From: JBMOGA01 sp049318625
Lineage (GTDB): Bacteria > Pseudomonadota > Alphaproteobacteria > Rhizobiales > Hyphomicrobiaceae
Assembly: GCA_049318625.1 (NCBI GenBank)
Contig: JBMOGA010000025.1
Coordinates: forward strand, 1-48,881
Direction: 5' to 3'
DNA length: 48,881 nt
Shown here: positions 1 to 8,491 of the stretch, piece by piece
How the letters are laid out: each line of letters begins with the position of its first letter
How positions within the stretch are numbered: the first letter of the stretch is position 1
Notes under the pieces: model-generated
What the model was told of the DNA's origin: nothing
What the model saw: only the letters and a program-made list of their open reading frames with translations
Databases searched by the model: none
Translations under genes and position numbers: made by a program

Positions 1-438
1 AATCATATTCGCGGAGGGCTGTCAGCCGGCGAGAAGTTCAACAGCCTGCTAGAACCTGACCACCGCATCAAGTCCGTGGGTGGCGACGAAGCCCACAGTG
101 GCTTGCCCCCTTCAATCTCCCAAAATTGTCGTTCTCGGCACCCGTCCGAGGACGACACCTTTGGGAGGGGGGCCGATCAGGTAAACGAGGACTGTAGACG
201 GTGTGGCAACGCACAGCCGAGAGTGGGCTGCTGCGGTGGCGCCTGTGCACGCCTCCCCGGCGGCGTCGACGTCTGTCGAGAACATGGTTCGTTTCAGACC
301 GGCAGTTGACGAGACTGTCAGACTCGTCTGACGTAAAGACATGTCATAGTTCGATATTACACGGTTCGTTTTCGGCTCGGATTCCCTCACGGCGGCCATC
401 GCCGCGCCAGGGAAGTCATTGTTGCAGAGGGGTTCTGC
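1..438. other. Unassigned left-edge region
   Basis: No gene here is convincing. One forward frame is open from base 1 to a TGA at 307-309 and could be the 3' end of a gene starting outside the window, but its translation is Cys/Arg/Gly-rich beyond the first 35 codons and I recognise no family. The right part holds the palindrome at 317-332 and presumably the promoter of the SnoaL-like gene. I see no tRNA or transposon end. Confidence 0.4.
317..332. promoter_or_regulatory. Operator-like palindrome upstream of SnoaL-like gene
   Basis: GTCAGAC-TC-GTCTGAC is a perfect 7-bp inverted repeat with a 2-nt spacer, 106 nt before the start of the SnoaL-like gene. A TTGACG hexamer at 306-311 just to its left could be a -35 element, so a bound repressor would block it. 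The arm length suits a dimeric HTH repressor of TetR type. That is inference; no such regulator is visible in the window. Confidence 0.45.
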
Positions 439-849
439 TTGCTGGCGGAGGAGACCGTGCGCGCATGTCTGGCCGCGTGGGCCGAGCGCGATATCGACAA
501 GACCGTTTCTTTTTTCGCCGAAGACATGAGGTTCTCGCTCCACGTGGAGGAGGGCCACCTCGATCTTGCCGGCACGGCCGTGGGGCGAGCCCTCGTCCGG
601 GAGCGCCTGCAACACCTTCTCAACACGTTCGATTTTCTGGCCTACGTGGTCGACTCCGCCAAGGCCGATGGCCCCCTCGTGCGGACGGCGATCTTGTACT
701 TCTACCGTCACAAGGCCAGCGGCCTGATGATCGACGGCCGCTACCGCCACGTTTGGCGCGTGGAGAACGGGGTCATTCAGTCCTGTGACGAATACCACGA
801 CGCGGCGGCGCTGAAGGCGTTCCTGGAATTGGCGGCCCAGTCCTCGTGA
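439..849 (+). CDS. SnoaL-like / nuclear transport factor 2 family protein
   Basis: 136 aa with the layout of the NTF2-like (SnoaL, ketosteroid-isomerase-like) fold: an N-terminal helix (AWAERDIDKTVSFFAEDM), a middle block around residues 50-75, and C-terminal strands ending HVWRVENGVIQSCDEYHD, as in small SnoaL-like proteins. The family includes hydrolases, isomerases and pure binding proteins, so the reaction cannot be named. The start chosen is TTG, because an AGAGGGG ribosome site sits about 7 nt upstream and no ATG or GTG with a better site is near. It stands alone behind a palindromic operator candidate, which suggests dedicated control. Confidence 0.75.
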   Translation: MLAEETVRACLAAWAERDIDKTVSFFAEDMRFSLHVEEGHLDLAGTAVGRALVRERLQHLLNTFDFLAYVVDSAKADGPLVRTAILYFYRHKASGLMIDGRYRHVWRVENGVIQSCDEYHDAAALKAFLELAAQSS

Positions 850-1095
850 CCGCGGCCGCGCGAACGCGGACCTGGCCGCGGACGGCTGTCCGGGATCTCG
901 CCCGCGAGGTCGGTGCGGCTAGGCCTGGATGATGCCGATTGCGTGTGCGGCTACGGCAAGACCCCGGCTCGCCTCGCACGGCTCGGCGTCCGGGGACGCA
1001 GGAGGAGGGGCTGGAGATGCAGGACAATGAGGCATCGGCCCGTCTTCGCGGGCTGTCGAGGTCGCCGCCGCGCGTCGGGATCGCGGCGCTGTTCG

Positions 1096-1121
1096 CCCTC
1101 TCCCCGCATGCGGGGAGAGGG
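1096..1121. repeat. REP-like extragenic palindrome
   Basis: A perfect 26-nt palindrome, CCCTCTCCCCGCA and its complement, centred on GCATGC. A related but imperfect hairpin occurs at 13709-13736. Elements of this sequence are widely dispersed between genes in Hyphomicrobiales, and spurious translations over them read SPHAGRGE. It lies just past the 3' end of the leftward 47-aa gene, so it may also end transcription. Confidence 0.7.
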
Positions 1122-1128
1122 GAAGCGG

Positions 1129-1272
1129 CTAGCGCTTCTTGGCGCGGTGATCGCTCTTGGACGGGTTGGCGAACGGCGACTGCAGCGACGAGCCCGCGGC
1201 GGTCGAAATCTTGGGGACCTCTTTTTTCGGCTTTTTCGCTTCGCGCCCGGATCTCTTCTGGCCTTTTGCCAT
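1129..1272 (-). CDS. Small basic conserved protein (47 aa)
   Basis: A 47-residue, very basic protein beginning MAKGQKRSGREAKKPKKE and ending DHRAKKR. Small proteins with this MAKGQ-R-REAKKPKKE opening recur across Alphaproteobacteria as uncharacterised ORFs. The internal ATG at 1272 is preferred over upstream in-frame codons because AGGGAG lies about 8 nt before it. No catalytic motif is visible. The lysine-rich, probably disordered character would suit nucleic-acid or ribosome association, but that is a guess. Confidence 0.7.
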   Translation of the reverse strand: MAKGQKRSGREAKKPKKEVPKISTAAGSSLQSPFANPSKSDHRAKKR

Positions 1273-1312
1273 GTCACGTTTCTCCCTGAAAACCCATAAG
1301 TCTGACGCTCTA

Positions 1313-1597
1313 TCAACGAACGGCCGGCGCGGGGCTTCGCGCCACGGCATCGGCGGCCAAGGCCCTGTCCAGATCGGCGGGGTCGATCATCATCGAACTC
1401 GGCCGCGCACGGCCATCGGGCGCGGCGCGGCGGACCATCGTCGTCGAAACGCGCCGATAAGCGATGAACGACACACTGTCGAGCTGCTCTTCCACCGTCT
1501 CGACATCGTAAATTCCAGCCGGCTGCACGCCGTAATCGCCGCCGGGATCGAAGGCGTGCAGGAACTGCACCGAAATTCGTGTGATGCGCTCGGTCAT
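1313..1597 (-). CDS. Conserved small protein, unknown function (94 aa)
   Basis: 94 aa. The layout (V-F--F---G-----PAG-Y-V-T-EE-----SF-AYRRVST and a later MIDPADLDRALAADA) matches a small uncharacterised protein family common in Hyphomicrobiales, often annotated only as hypothetical; I recognise it from memory of the pattern. It has no signal peptide, membrane helix or metal motif. The ATG has GAGGTGAGG just upstream. It is the middle of three leftward small genes, with separate intergenic gaps rather than tight coupling. Function is unknown. Confidence 0.65.
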   Translation of the reverse strand: MTERITRISVQFLHAFDPGGDYGVQPAGIYDVETVEEQLDSVSFIAYRRVSTTMVRRAAPDGRARPSSMMIDPADLDRALAADAVARSPAPAVR

Positions 1598-1709
1598 GGC
1601 CTCACCTCGGTTGTTCCACTACGACTGAAACGGGCCTCATAAGCAAATCAATACGGCGAGGCCGCCCCCGAATTGCATCAGAGGCGGCCAAGTCGCGCGC
1701 TGCGCCTGA

Positions 1710-1925
1710 TTAGAGCGTGCGGCCCTTGGCGAAGGCGTCGACGTCCTTCTGGGCCTGGGTCTTGTCCAGGCTGTACTTGGACTGAACCATCGACACGAGG
1801 TCGTCGGTCGTCTTCAGCGCCGAGATCTCGGAAGCGTTGAACTTGCCCCACTTGGTGGCAATCTCACCGCGCATGCCGGACGAATTCGCATGCGACGGGG
1901 CCGTGGGATGTGCATTGGCGGACAT
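1710..1925 (-). CDS. CsbD-like small stress protein (71 aa)
   Basis: 71 aa with the CsbD-type pattern: I-TKWGKF near residue 22, DDLV--VQ-KY in the middle, and LDKTQAQKDVDAF at the end. CsbD-family proteins are small helical proteins often induced by general stress; their molecular role is unknown. The ATG is preceded by AGGAG at 8 nt. The 174-bp upstream gap contains an AT-rich stretch (around 2028-2044) unlike its surroundings, which may hold the promoter; I found no clear EcfG-type GGAAC-N16/17-GTT element. Confidence 0.65.
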   Translation of the reverse strand: MSANAHPTAPSHANSSGMRGEIATKWGKFNASEISALKTTDDLVSMVQSKYSLDKTQAQKDVDAFAKGRTL

Positions 1926-2099
1926 GAAAATCTCCTAACCAAGTCATTGAATGCCAATTACGATGTTTTCACCGCAATCACATGGTAAAATTAATGACCC
2001 AATGCGCTCGCAACAAGGCTGATTTTCGCCAATATATATTATTCCGACCCTTGTATTCGGGTCGAATGACGCGATCGAAACGATGAGTTTCTTGTCGAG

Positions 2100-4262
2100 T
2101 CAGCGTTTCTTGCCGGCCGGACGCGGAGCGGGGCGGGACGGACGCTGTGGCCGCCGCGTATCGCCGCTGTCGCCGCCACCCACCGGACGCGCCGCTTTCG
2201 CGGTACCGAGTCCGACGCCCTTGGTGGTGAACGGCGTCGTGCCGGCGGGGCGGGGACCGCGGCGGCCTTCGCCGCCCGAAAGCCCGGTGCCGGGCGGCTG
2301 CCAGGTCGGCACCAGCTGATGCTTGCCGGGGCCGATCAGGTCGGCGCGGCCCATGTTCTTCAGGGCCTCGCGCAGCAGCGGCCAATTCTCCGCATCGTGA
2401 TAGCGCAGGAACGCCTTGTGCAGACGGCGGGTCTTGAGGCCCTTCACCGTCTCGACGTCCTCCGAGCCGCCCTTGCGCACGGCCTTCAGCGGGTTCTTGC
2501 CCGAATGGTACATGGCGGTGGCGAGCGCCATCGGCGAGGGCAGGAAGGTCTGCACCTGGTCGGCGCGGTACTTGTTCTTCTTCAGCCAGAGCGCCAGCTC
2601 CAGCATGTCCTCATCGGTGGTGCCGGGGTGGGCGGCGATGAAGTACGGGATCAGGAAGTATTTCTTGCCGGCCTGCTGGGCGGCGGCATCGAACAGCTGC
2701 TTGAAGCGCTCGTACGTGCCGATGCCGGGCTTCATCATCTTGGAGAGCGGGCCCTCCTCGACATGCTCCGGCGCGATCTTCAGATAACCGCCGACATGGT
2801 GGCCGACCAGTTCCTTGATGTAGGCCGGGCTCTTGACGGCGAGGTCGTAGCGCACGCCCGAGGCGACGTGCACCTTCTTGATGCCGGGCAGCTCGCGCGC
2901 CTTGCGATAGAGCGAGATCAGCGAGTCGTGATTGGTGTCGAGGTTCGGGCAAATGCCGGGATAGACGCACGAGAGGCGGCGGCAGGAGGCCTCGATCTTG
3001 GGATCCTTGCAGGCCATGCGGTACATGTTGGCGGTCGGCCCGCCAATGTCGGAGATGACGCCGGTGAAGCCCGGCGTGCGGTCGCGGATGGTCTCGATCT
3101 CCTTGAGAACGGAGTCCTCCGACCGGTTCTGGATGATGCGGCCTTCGTGCTCGGTGATCGAACAGAACGTGCAGCCGCCGAAGCAGCCGCGCATGATGGT
3201 GACCGAGAAGCGGATCATCTCCCAGGCCGGGATCTTGTCGTCGCCGTAGACCGGATGGGGAGCCCGCGCATAGGGCAGCTCGTAGACGCCGTCCATTTCC
3301 TCGGTCGTCAGCGGAATGGGCGGCGGCGTGACCCACACCTCGCGGTCGCCGTGGCGCTGGACCAGCGGACGGGCATTGCCAGGATTGGACTCGCGATGCA
3401 GCACGCGGGAGGCGCGGGCATAGGTCTCGGCGTCGGCCGAGACCTGATCGAACGACGGCAGCCGGATCACGGTGCGGCCGTCGCCGGTCATGCGGGCGCC
3501 CTCGTCGGCGCTTGCGATGTCGTCGGCGTGCAACTCCGTCCAGCCTTCGGGCACGGCGCGGCGCATGAGAGCGACGCCACGGATGTCGTCCATGTCGTCG
3601 AAGCTGCGGCCCTTGGCGATCCGGTGGGCGACCTCGACCAGGGCGCGCTCGGCGTTGCCGTAGATCAGCAGGTCGGCCTTCGAGTCGACCAGCACCGAGC
3701 GGCGGACCTTGTCCGACCAGTAGTCGTAATGGGCGATGCGGCGCAGCGAGGCCTCGATGCCGCCGACGACGATGGGGCAGTCCTTGAAGGCCTCGCGGCA
3801 GCGCTGCGCGTAGACGATGACGGCGCGGTCGGGCCGCTTGCCGCCGGCGCCACCCGGTGTATAGGCGTCGTTGTGGCGCAGCCGGCGGTCGGCCGTATAG
3901 CGGTTCACCATGGAGTCCATGTTGCCGCCGGTGATGCCGAAGAACAGCGCCGGCTCACCGAGTGCCTTGAATGGCTCGGCGCTCTGCCAATCAGGCTGCG
4001 CAAGGATGCCGACGCGGAAACCCTGGGCCTCGAGCAGACGGCCGACGATGGCCATGCCGAAGCTCGGATGATCGACGTAGGCGTCGCCGGTCACAAGGAT
4101 GACGTCGCACTGATCCCAGCCGAGCGCGTCCATCTCGGCGCGCGTCATCGGCAGGAACGGGGCGGTGCCGAACCGGTGCGCCCAGTGCTTGCGGTAGGAA
4201 AACAGCGGTTTGACCGGCGGGAGGACGTGGCCTTCGTGCCGGATGGGAGCCAGGGCAGACAT
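2100..4262 (-). CDS. YgiQ family radical SAM protein
   Basis: 720 aa. An N-terminal UPF0313-type region (roughly residues 15-330, with DVILVTGDAYVDHPSFG and VVGGIEASLRRIAHYDYW) is followed by a radical-SAM core with the CX3CX2C cluster motif CFGGCTFC at residues 360-367. The C-terminal tail (about 670-720) is Gly/Pro/Arg-rich and probably disordered. YgiQ proteins bind a [4Fe-4S] cluster and SAM; their substrate is unknown. The internal ATG at 4262 is chosen because the YgiQ homology (MSALAPIRHEG) begins there and the 49 upstream codons have shadow-like composition. Length fits the family. Confidence 0.92.
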   Translation of the reverse strand: MSALAPIRHEGHVLPPVKPLFSYRKHWAHRFGTAPFLPMTRAEMDALGWDQCDVILVTGDAYVDHPSFGMAIVGRLLEAQGFRVGILAQPDWQSAEPFKALGEPALFFGITGGNMDSMVNRYTADRRLRHNDAYTPGGAGGKRPDRAVIVYAQRCREAFKDCPIVVGGIEASLRRIAHYDYWSDKVRRSVLVDSKADLLIYGNAERALVEVAHRIAKGRSFDDMDDIRGVALMRRAVPEGWTELHADDIASADEGARMTGDGRTVIRLPSFDQVSADAETYARASRVLHRESNPGNARPLVQRHGDREVWVTPPPIPLTTEEMDGVYELPYARAPHPVYGDDKIPAWEMIRFSVTIMRGCFGGCTFCSITEHEGRIIQNRSEDSVLKEIETIRDRTPGFTGVISDIGGPTANMYRMACKDPKIEASCRRLSCVYPGICPNLDTNHDSLISLYRKARELPGIKKVHVASGVRYDLAVKSPAYIKELVGHHVGGYLKIAPEHVEEGPLSKMMKPGIGTYERFKQLFDAAAQQAGKKYFLIPYFIAAHPGTTDEDMLELALWLKKNKYRADQVQTFLPSPMALATAMYHSGKNPLKAVRKGGSEDVETVKGLKTRRLHKAFLRYHDAENWPLLREALKNMGRADLIGPGKHQLVPTWQPPGTGLSGGEGRRGPRPAGTTPFTTKGVGLGTAKAARPVGGGDSGDTRRPQRPSRPAPRPAGKKR

Positions 4263-4360
4263 GGTTGAGCGCTCAGGTCGGGGTTTATCGAGCGGGACGT
4301 GTAGCAGAACTCTCGCGAAATGTCCGAGGGAAGTCCGTGCCGCCCGGTCGTCCGGTGGCG

Positions 4361-4870
4361 CTATTTCTTCAGGCGATACCGGCCGTCGAGGACGGCGCGC
4401 ATGCCGCAATAGAACTGGCAGGCCTCGGTGGCGGTCACGTCAACCACGTTGACGGTCTTGCTGCTCTTGACCGTGACCACGCACCCTTGGGCGTCCTCCG
4501 GCTTGGCGACCAGGGCGTCGCCAGCGCGACGGGCCCGCAGACCGGCGCTGCAGGTGTGGGCATTGCGATCCTTGGTGACCGTCTCGATGGCGATCAGCGC
4601 GTCCTCGCCGCCGCCTTCGAGGATAGTCATCTCGCCGGCCATGCCCTTGGCGAGATAGGTGAACCGCCCGGTCAATGCGGCGCCCGGGGCGCCCGCCACG
4701 ACGGTCTTCCAATCGCACTTGAAATCGGTGGAGCCCTCGTTCTCGAGGGCCGCCTTGCGGCAGGCGGCGAGCTTGTCGGCGCTCGATCCGCCGGACGGCG
4801 ATTGTGCGGCCGCCGGGCCCACCAGCAATGCGAGTACGAGCAGGGCCGTGGCGCGCGGGACTAATCTCAT
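4361..4870 (-). CDS. Exported hypothetical protein (periplasmic)
   Basis: 169 aa. Residues 1-23 form a Sec signal peptide (RATALLVLALLVGPAAAQ), so the mature protein is periplasmic. It carries several cysteines, including a CQFYC pair near the C-terminus and CDWKT in the middle, which could form disulphides. I recognise no family, although the cysteine-poor strand pattern recalls small periplasmic inhibitor-type proteins. The start at 4870 is chosen because it places the signal peptide at the N-terminus and has GTGAGGAGC upstream. It begins 10 nt after the stop of the YihY gene, so the two are probably co-transcribed. Confidence 0.7.
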   Translation of the reverse strand: MRLVPRATALLVLALLVGPAAAQSPSGGSSADKLAACRKAALENEGSTDFKCDWKTVVAGAPGAALTGRFTYLAKGMAGEMTILEGGGEDALIAIETVTKDRNAHTCSAGLRARRAGDALVAKPEDAQGCVVTVKSSKTVNVVDVTATEACQFYCGMRAVLDGRYRLKK

Positions 4871-4880
4871 GGGCGGCTCC

Positions 4881-5744
4881 TCACGTGGCCCGCTCCTGGG
4901 CGTCGTCGTCATCGCCGACATAGCCGAGGCGGCGCAACTCCATCAAGCCGCGATTGAGTTCCGCCCCGAGCAGTATGACCACGGCCGTCAGTTGGAAGAA
5001 AATCATAGCAACCATGAGTTGCGAGAGGCCGGCATAGAACCGCGTATAGTCACTGTAGTCGAGATAGAACGAATAGGCCCAGGCGAGCGCGAGCCAGAGG
5101 ACGATCGACAGCAGGACGCCGGGCCACACGTCTTCCAGCGTGCGCCGTCCGGCCGCCAGCCAGAGATGGATGGCAAGAAGCTGAGCGGCGATGACGGCGG
5201 CGGCAAGGCCGTAGCGCATCGTGACCGTGATGTGGGTCGAATCGAGGAGGTCCTTGAGCCATGACGGCTCGAAGCGGGCCGCCACGGTCGGGCCGACGAC
5301 AACCGCCCAGGTGAGAACGAGTGTCGAGACGGCACTGACCAGAACGAAGATCATCGAGAGCAACAGGCAAGTCGGGTAGTAGCGATTCTCGGTAACCCGA
5401 TAGGCCTGATTGAGGGCGGCACGCAGGGTTTCGATGGCGCTGGTGGCGAAGAACAGGGCCAGGGCGCCACCGTAGGTGAGCAGGTCGATGCGGGTGCGGC
5501 CCATGATGGCGTCCACCTGCGGGGCGAGGCCTTCGGCCACCTCTTTCGGCAGAACCAGAAAAAGCTGGGCAATGGCCTGATTGGCGAGTTCACGGCCGCC
5601 GAAGACACCGGCCAGAGCACCCATGAAGATGCAGAACGGGAAAATCGATACGATGAACGAAAAGGCGACGGCGCCAGCCATCGCAAAGCCGCTGTGCTGG
5701 TAAAGACGCCAGAGCGCGTGCCAGAGAGGCTGGGGTCCGGTCAT
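4881..5744 (-). CDS. YihY/BrkB family inner-membrane protein
   Basis: 287 aa with about six hydrophobic segments and the family pattern: GFAMAGAVAFSFIVSIFPF near residue 20, GAL-LFFATSAIETLR-ALN-AY at about 100-125, and the C-terminal YSDYTRFYAGLSQLMVAMIFF followed by GAELN. The YihY (formerly RNase BN/BrkB) family is widespread and its function unproven; the RNase BN assignment was an error. ATG 5744 is chosen over an upstream in-frame ATG because conserved sequence begins directly after it. It ends in a soluble acidic tail (YVGDDDDAQE). It heads a leftward pair with the exported protein downstream. Confidence 0.88.
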   Translation of the reverse strand: MTGPQPLWHALWRLYQHSGFAMAGAVAFSFIVSIFPFCIFMGALAGVFGGRELANQAIAQLFLVLPKEVAEGLAPQVDAIMGRTRIDLLTYGGALALFFATSAIETLRAALNQAYRVTENRYYPTCLLLSMIFVLVSAVSTLVLTWAVVVGPTVAARFEPSWLKDLLDSTHITVTMRYGLAAAVIAAQLLAIHLWLAAGRRTLEDVWPGVLLSIVLWLALAWAYSFYLDYSDYTRFYAGLSQLMVAMIFFQLTAVVILLGAELNRGLMELRRLGYVGDDDDAQERAT

Positions 5745-5869
5745 TGCGATTCTCCAACAGCGATGCGTGCCAACCGTGCCTGTACCGGAGGCCACGCTAC
5801 CGGCAAGACCGCATGGACGACCCCGGCCGGGATCACTATCTAGTCGACCGAGCCTCAGGAGGGAACGGC

Positions 5870-6703
5870 ATGGCCGCTACGGGCGACAACATCCGTCTGG
5901 CCCTGCTCGACGAGATCGAGGGCCTGGAAAGGCTGCTGGAGAGCGACGCGAGCTGGGTGGCCTGGCGTGCGATCGACCGTCTGCTGGCGCGCGGCACCGG
6001 CCCGGCGCCCTCCGAGGCCGGCGCCGAGATCGGGCGCTGCATCGAGCGGCTGTGTACCAGTGCGCCCTACATCGCTTGGCTGGCGGCCCACGAACGGTTG
6101 CGCGCATTGCCGGCCGCCTCTTCCGAAGTGCCGCGGACCAAAGGACGGCGGCGAACTCGCACCGGAGCGGCCCCCGATACGGTGGCCGCGAACGTGCCGC
6201 CGCCAGTCGGAGAGGCGCCGCCGGGCTTTTCGGCTGCCGCCGTCGGCCCGCCGCCGCCCTTTACACCGATGCATCCGGTCGGCGCTCCCGCCGAGGCAGA
6301 ACCACCCAAAGCCGCGCCGCCGCCGATGTTGCAGTCTTCGCTGCTCGAACGGATCGCGCGACTTGAAAAGGAGACCGTCGGGCTCAAGCCCCTCGCCGAG
6401 GCGGTCGCCGCGCCGTCCGCCCCACCGCCCGCACGGCCGGTGCCGCTGGTCGTCGAGGAGGCAGAACTCACGATCGACGTGCCCGACGAGGGCGCCGAGG
6501 CGGGTGAGGCGGCGCCAGCCCGGGGCCTGCTGGCGCGTCTCGAGCGGATCGCCGATTCGCTGGCCAGCAAGCCATCTGCGGCCAGGAGTTCGCCACAACC
6601 AGCCGAGGAAGCCGAGATCGAAATCGTGACCGACGAGGGCGACGACGCCGCCGATTCTCGCCCATCCGACCGCCCCCGCGCCCGGTCGTCGCACGAACGC
6701 TGA
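5870..6703 (+). CDS. Pro/Ala-rich hypothetical protein (277 aa)
   Basis: The first 80 residues look folded and helical (LLDEIEGLERLLESDASWVAWRAIDRLLARG). The rest is low-complexity Pro/Ala/Glu sequence broken by short helical motifs, notably two similar ones: LLERIARLEKE near 157 and LLARLERIADSLA near 230. No catalytic motif, signal peptide or membrane helix is visible. ATG 5870 is chosen because AGGAGG sits 10 nt before it. Divergent from the YihY gene across 125 bp, and followed 89 nt later by mcd. Function unknown; the repeated short helices could bind a partner. Confidence 0.65.
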   Translation: MAATGDNIRLALLDEIEGLERLLESDASWVAWRAIDRLLARGTGPAPSEAGAEIGRCIERLCTSAPYIAWLAAHERLRALPAASSEVPRTKGRRRTRTGAAPDTVAANVPPPVGEAPPGFSAAAVGPPPPFTPMHPVGAPAEAEPPKAAPPPMLQSSLLERIARLEKETVGLKPLAEAVAAPSAPPPARPVPLVVEEAELTIDVPDEGAEAGEAAPARGLLARLERIADSLASKPSAARSSPQPAEEAEIEIVTDEGDDAADSRPSDRPRARSSHER

Positions 6704-6792
6704 GCGGTGCCTCGATCATCGAAAGACGGGTTGCCGTCAGCCCGCCGCTCAGTATTGTTGCGATGCAGCATTCACGGCGAGGAGAGCCATCG

Positions 6793-8460
6793 ATGTCCGC
6801 GATCGAGACAGTGCGCCCAACCCTGGCGCCGACCGAACGGCTCACCGAACGATGCCGGGACGCGGTCGCGGCGGCGGAGCGGGTGCTTTCGGTCGCCAAG
6901 TCTGCCGTCGCGCGGCACGTGGCAGCCACGGGCTTCGAGGCGGCGCAGCACGAGGCGCACGGACTTGCGTGGCTTGCGACCTACGTTCAGGCGCTGCGGC
7001 AGCTCGCCGGGTGGGCGGAGCGGCTGACGGAGGACGGGCACTTTGGTGAGCTGGAGCAGCTGCTCCTCCAGGCGGGCTTTGCCGAGTACGTGGCCCAGAT
7101 CGCCGGTGGCATCCCGATGAGCCAGGGCGAAAGCGTGCGGCTGGGGCAGCTCGGCGTCGCGCGGGCCGAAATCCGCCGCTTCGAGGATGCAACCGCCGAT
7201 CTCGTCACGGAGGGTGCGAGCCCAGCGCTCAAGGCCCGCCTCGCCGCCCTGATCGCCGCGAGCCCGGAGGCGACGACATTCGGCCGCTCCGGCCTCGACG
7301 AGACGCATGCGGCCATGCATGAGGAAATGCGGCGGTTCGCGCTCTCGGAGGTGACGCCGCATGCCCACGAATGGCACCTGCAGAACGCCTATATTCCGCT
7401 CGAGATCATCGCCAAGCTGTCCGAACTCGGCGTGTTCGGCTTGACCATTCCCGAGACCTACGGCGGCCTCGGCCTCGGCAAGGAAGCCATGTGCGTCGTC
7501 TCCGAGGAGCTGTCGCGCGGCTACATCGGCGTCGGCTCGCTCGGCACACGGTCGGAAATCGCGGCCGAGCTCATCCTCTGCGGTGGCACCGAGGCCCAGA
7601 AGGACAAGTACCTCCCGCTGCTGGCCGCAGGCACCATCCTGCCCACGGCGGTCTTCACCGAGCCGAACACCGGCTCGGATCTGGCGTCGCTGAAGACACG
7701 GGCGGTGCGCGACGGCGACGTCTATCGCGTGACCGGCCAGAAGACGTGGATCACACATCCCGTGCGCGCCGACCTGATGACCCTCCTGGTGCGGACAAAC
7801 CCGGCAGAGCCCGGGTACAAGGGGCTGTCGATGCTGCTGGCCGAAAAGCCGCGCGGCAGCGATGCCGAGCCATTCCCGGCCGAGGGCATGAGCGGCGGCG
7901 AGATCGAGGTGCTGGGCTACCGCGGCATGAAGGAGTACGACATCTCGTTCGACGGGTTCGCGGTCCCGGCCGGGCAGTTGCTCGGCGGCGTCGAGGGCCA
8001 GGGCTTCAAGCAGCTCATGGCGACCTTCGAGAGCGCCCGCATCCAGACGGCGGCACGGGCGGTCGGCGTCGCGCAGTCGGCGATGGATCTGGCGCTCAAA
8101 TACGCCTGCGAGCGGGTGCAGTTCGGCAAGCCGATCGTGGAGTTCCCCCGCGTGGCCAACAAGATCGTCGCCATGGCGGTCGAGACCATGATCGCCCGTC
8201 AGCTCACCTATTTCGCCGCCCGCGAGAAGGATCAGGGACGGCGCTGCGATCTCGAGGCCGGCATGGCAAAACTGCTGGCCGCGCGTGTCGCGTGGGCGTC
8301 GGCCGACAACGCCTTGCAGATCCACGGCGGCAACGGTTTCGCACTCGAGTATCCGGTGAGCCGCGTGCTTTGCGACGCGCGCATTCTCAACATTTTCGAA
8401 GGCGCGGCGGAGATCCAGGCACAGGTGATCGCCCGGCGCCTGCTCGACGGCGCCAACTGA
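6793..8460 (+). CDS. mcd: (2S)-methylsuccinyl-CoA dehydrogenase
   Basis: 555 aa FAD-dependent acyl-CoA dehydrogenase. The C-terminal ~390 residues carry the family motifs (FGLTIPETYGGLGL, AVFTEPNTGSDLAS, ITHPVRAD, QIHGGNGF) and the catalytic-base motif NIFEGAAEIQ with Glu536. The extra ~160-residue helical N-terminus is the mark of methylsuccinyl-CoA dehydrogenase in the ethylmalonyl-CoA pathway, which oxidises (2S)-methylsuccinyl-CoA to mesaconyl-C1-CoA during C2 assimilation. Ordinary short-chain enzymes lack it. The ATG has GGAGAG at 6 nt. No other gene of that pathway is in the window. It ends at a hairpin shared with the LOV gene. Confidence 0.88.
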   Translation: MSAIETVRPTLAPTERLTERCRDAVAAAERVLSVAKSAVARHVAATGFEAAQHEAHGLAWLATYVQALRQLAGWAERLTEDGHFGELEQLLLQAGFAEYVAQIAGGIPMSQGESVRLGQLGVARAEIRRFEDATADLVTEGASPALKARLAALIAASPEATTFGRSGLDETHAAMHEEMRRFALSEVTPHAHEWHLQNAYIPLEIIAKLSELGVFGLTIPETYGGLGLGKEAMCVVSEELSRGYIGVGSLGTRSEIAAELILCGGTEAQKDKYLPLLAAGTILPTAVFTEPNTGSDLASLKTRAVRDGDVYRVTGQKTWITHPVRADLMTLLVRTNPAEPGYKGLSMLLAEKPRGSDAEPFPAEGMSGGEIEVLGYRGMKEYDISFDGFAVPAGQLLGGVEGQGFKQLMATFESARIQTAARAVGVAQSAMDLALKYACERVQFGKPIVEFPRVANKIVAMAVETMIARQLTYFAAREKDQGRRCDLEAGMAKLLAARVAWASADNALQIHGGNGFALEYPVSRVLCDARILNIFEGAAEIQAQVIARRLLDGAN

Positions 8461-8467
8461 CCCTCGT

Positions 8468-8491
8468 CCGGGGCGGGTTCAGCCGCCCCGG
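8468..8491. terminator. Bidirectional terminator-like hairpin
   Basis: CCGGGGCGG - GTTCAG - CCGCCCCGG: a perfect 9-bp GC stem with a 6-nt loop between the converging mcd and LOV genes. It begins 8 nt after the mcd stop, and its loop contains the reverse-strand stop of the LOV gene. There is no T-run on either side, so termination may need Rho, or the hairpin may act as a 3'-end stabiliser. Confidence 0.6.

Noticed and set aside
939..1289. Forward frame with a GGAGGAGG site before an ATG at 1017
   Set aside because: Its translation runs over the REP-like palindrome (reading SPHAGRGE) and over the antisense of the 47-aa gene. Such frames are common artefacts of this repeat.
1926..2099. EcfG general-stress promoter before the CsbD-like gene
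   Set aside because: No GGAAC-N16/17-GTT pair was found on the correct strand, despite the AT-rich stretch.
2319..4268. 649-codon open frame antisense to ygiQ (and a 1001-codon one at 23792-26797 antisense to fdh alpha, 689 codons at 11362-13431 antisense to ccoG)
   Set aside because: High GC at third positions keeps the opposite strand open. The translations are Arg/Ala/Gly/Val-rich with no family pattern, while the sense frames are clear conserved proteins.
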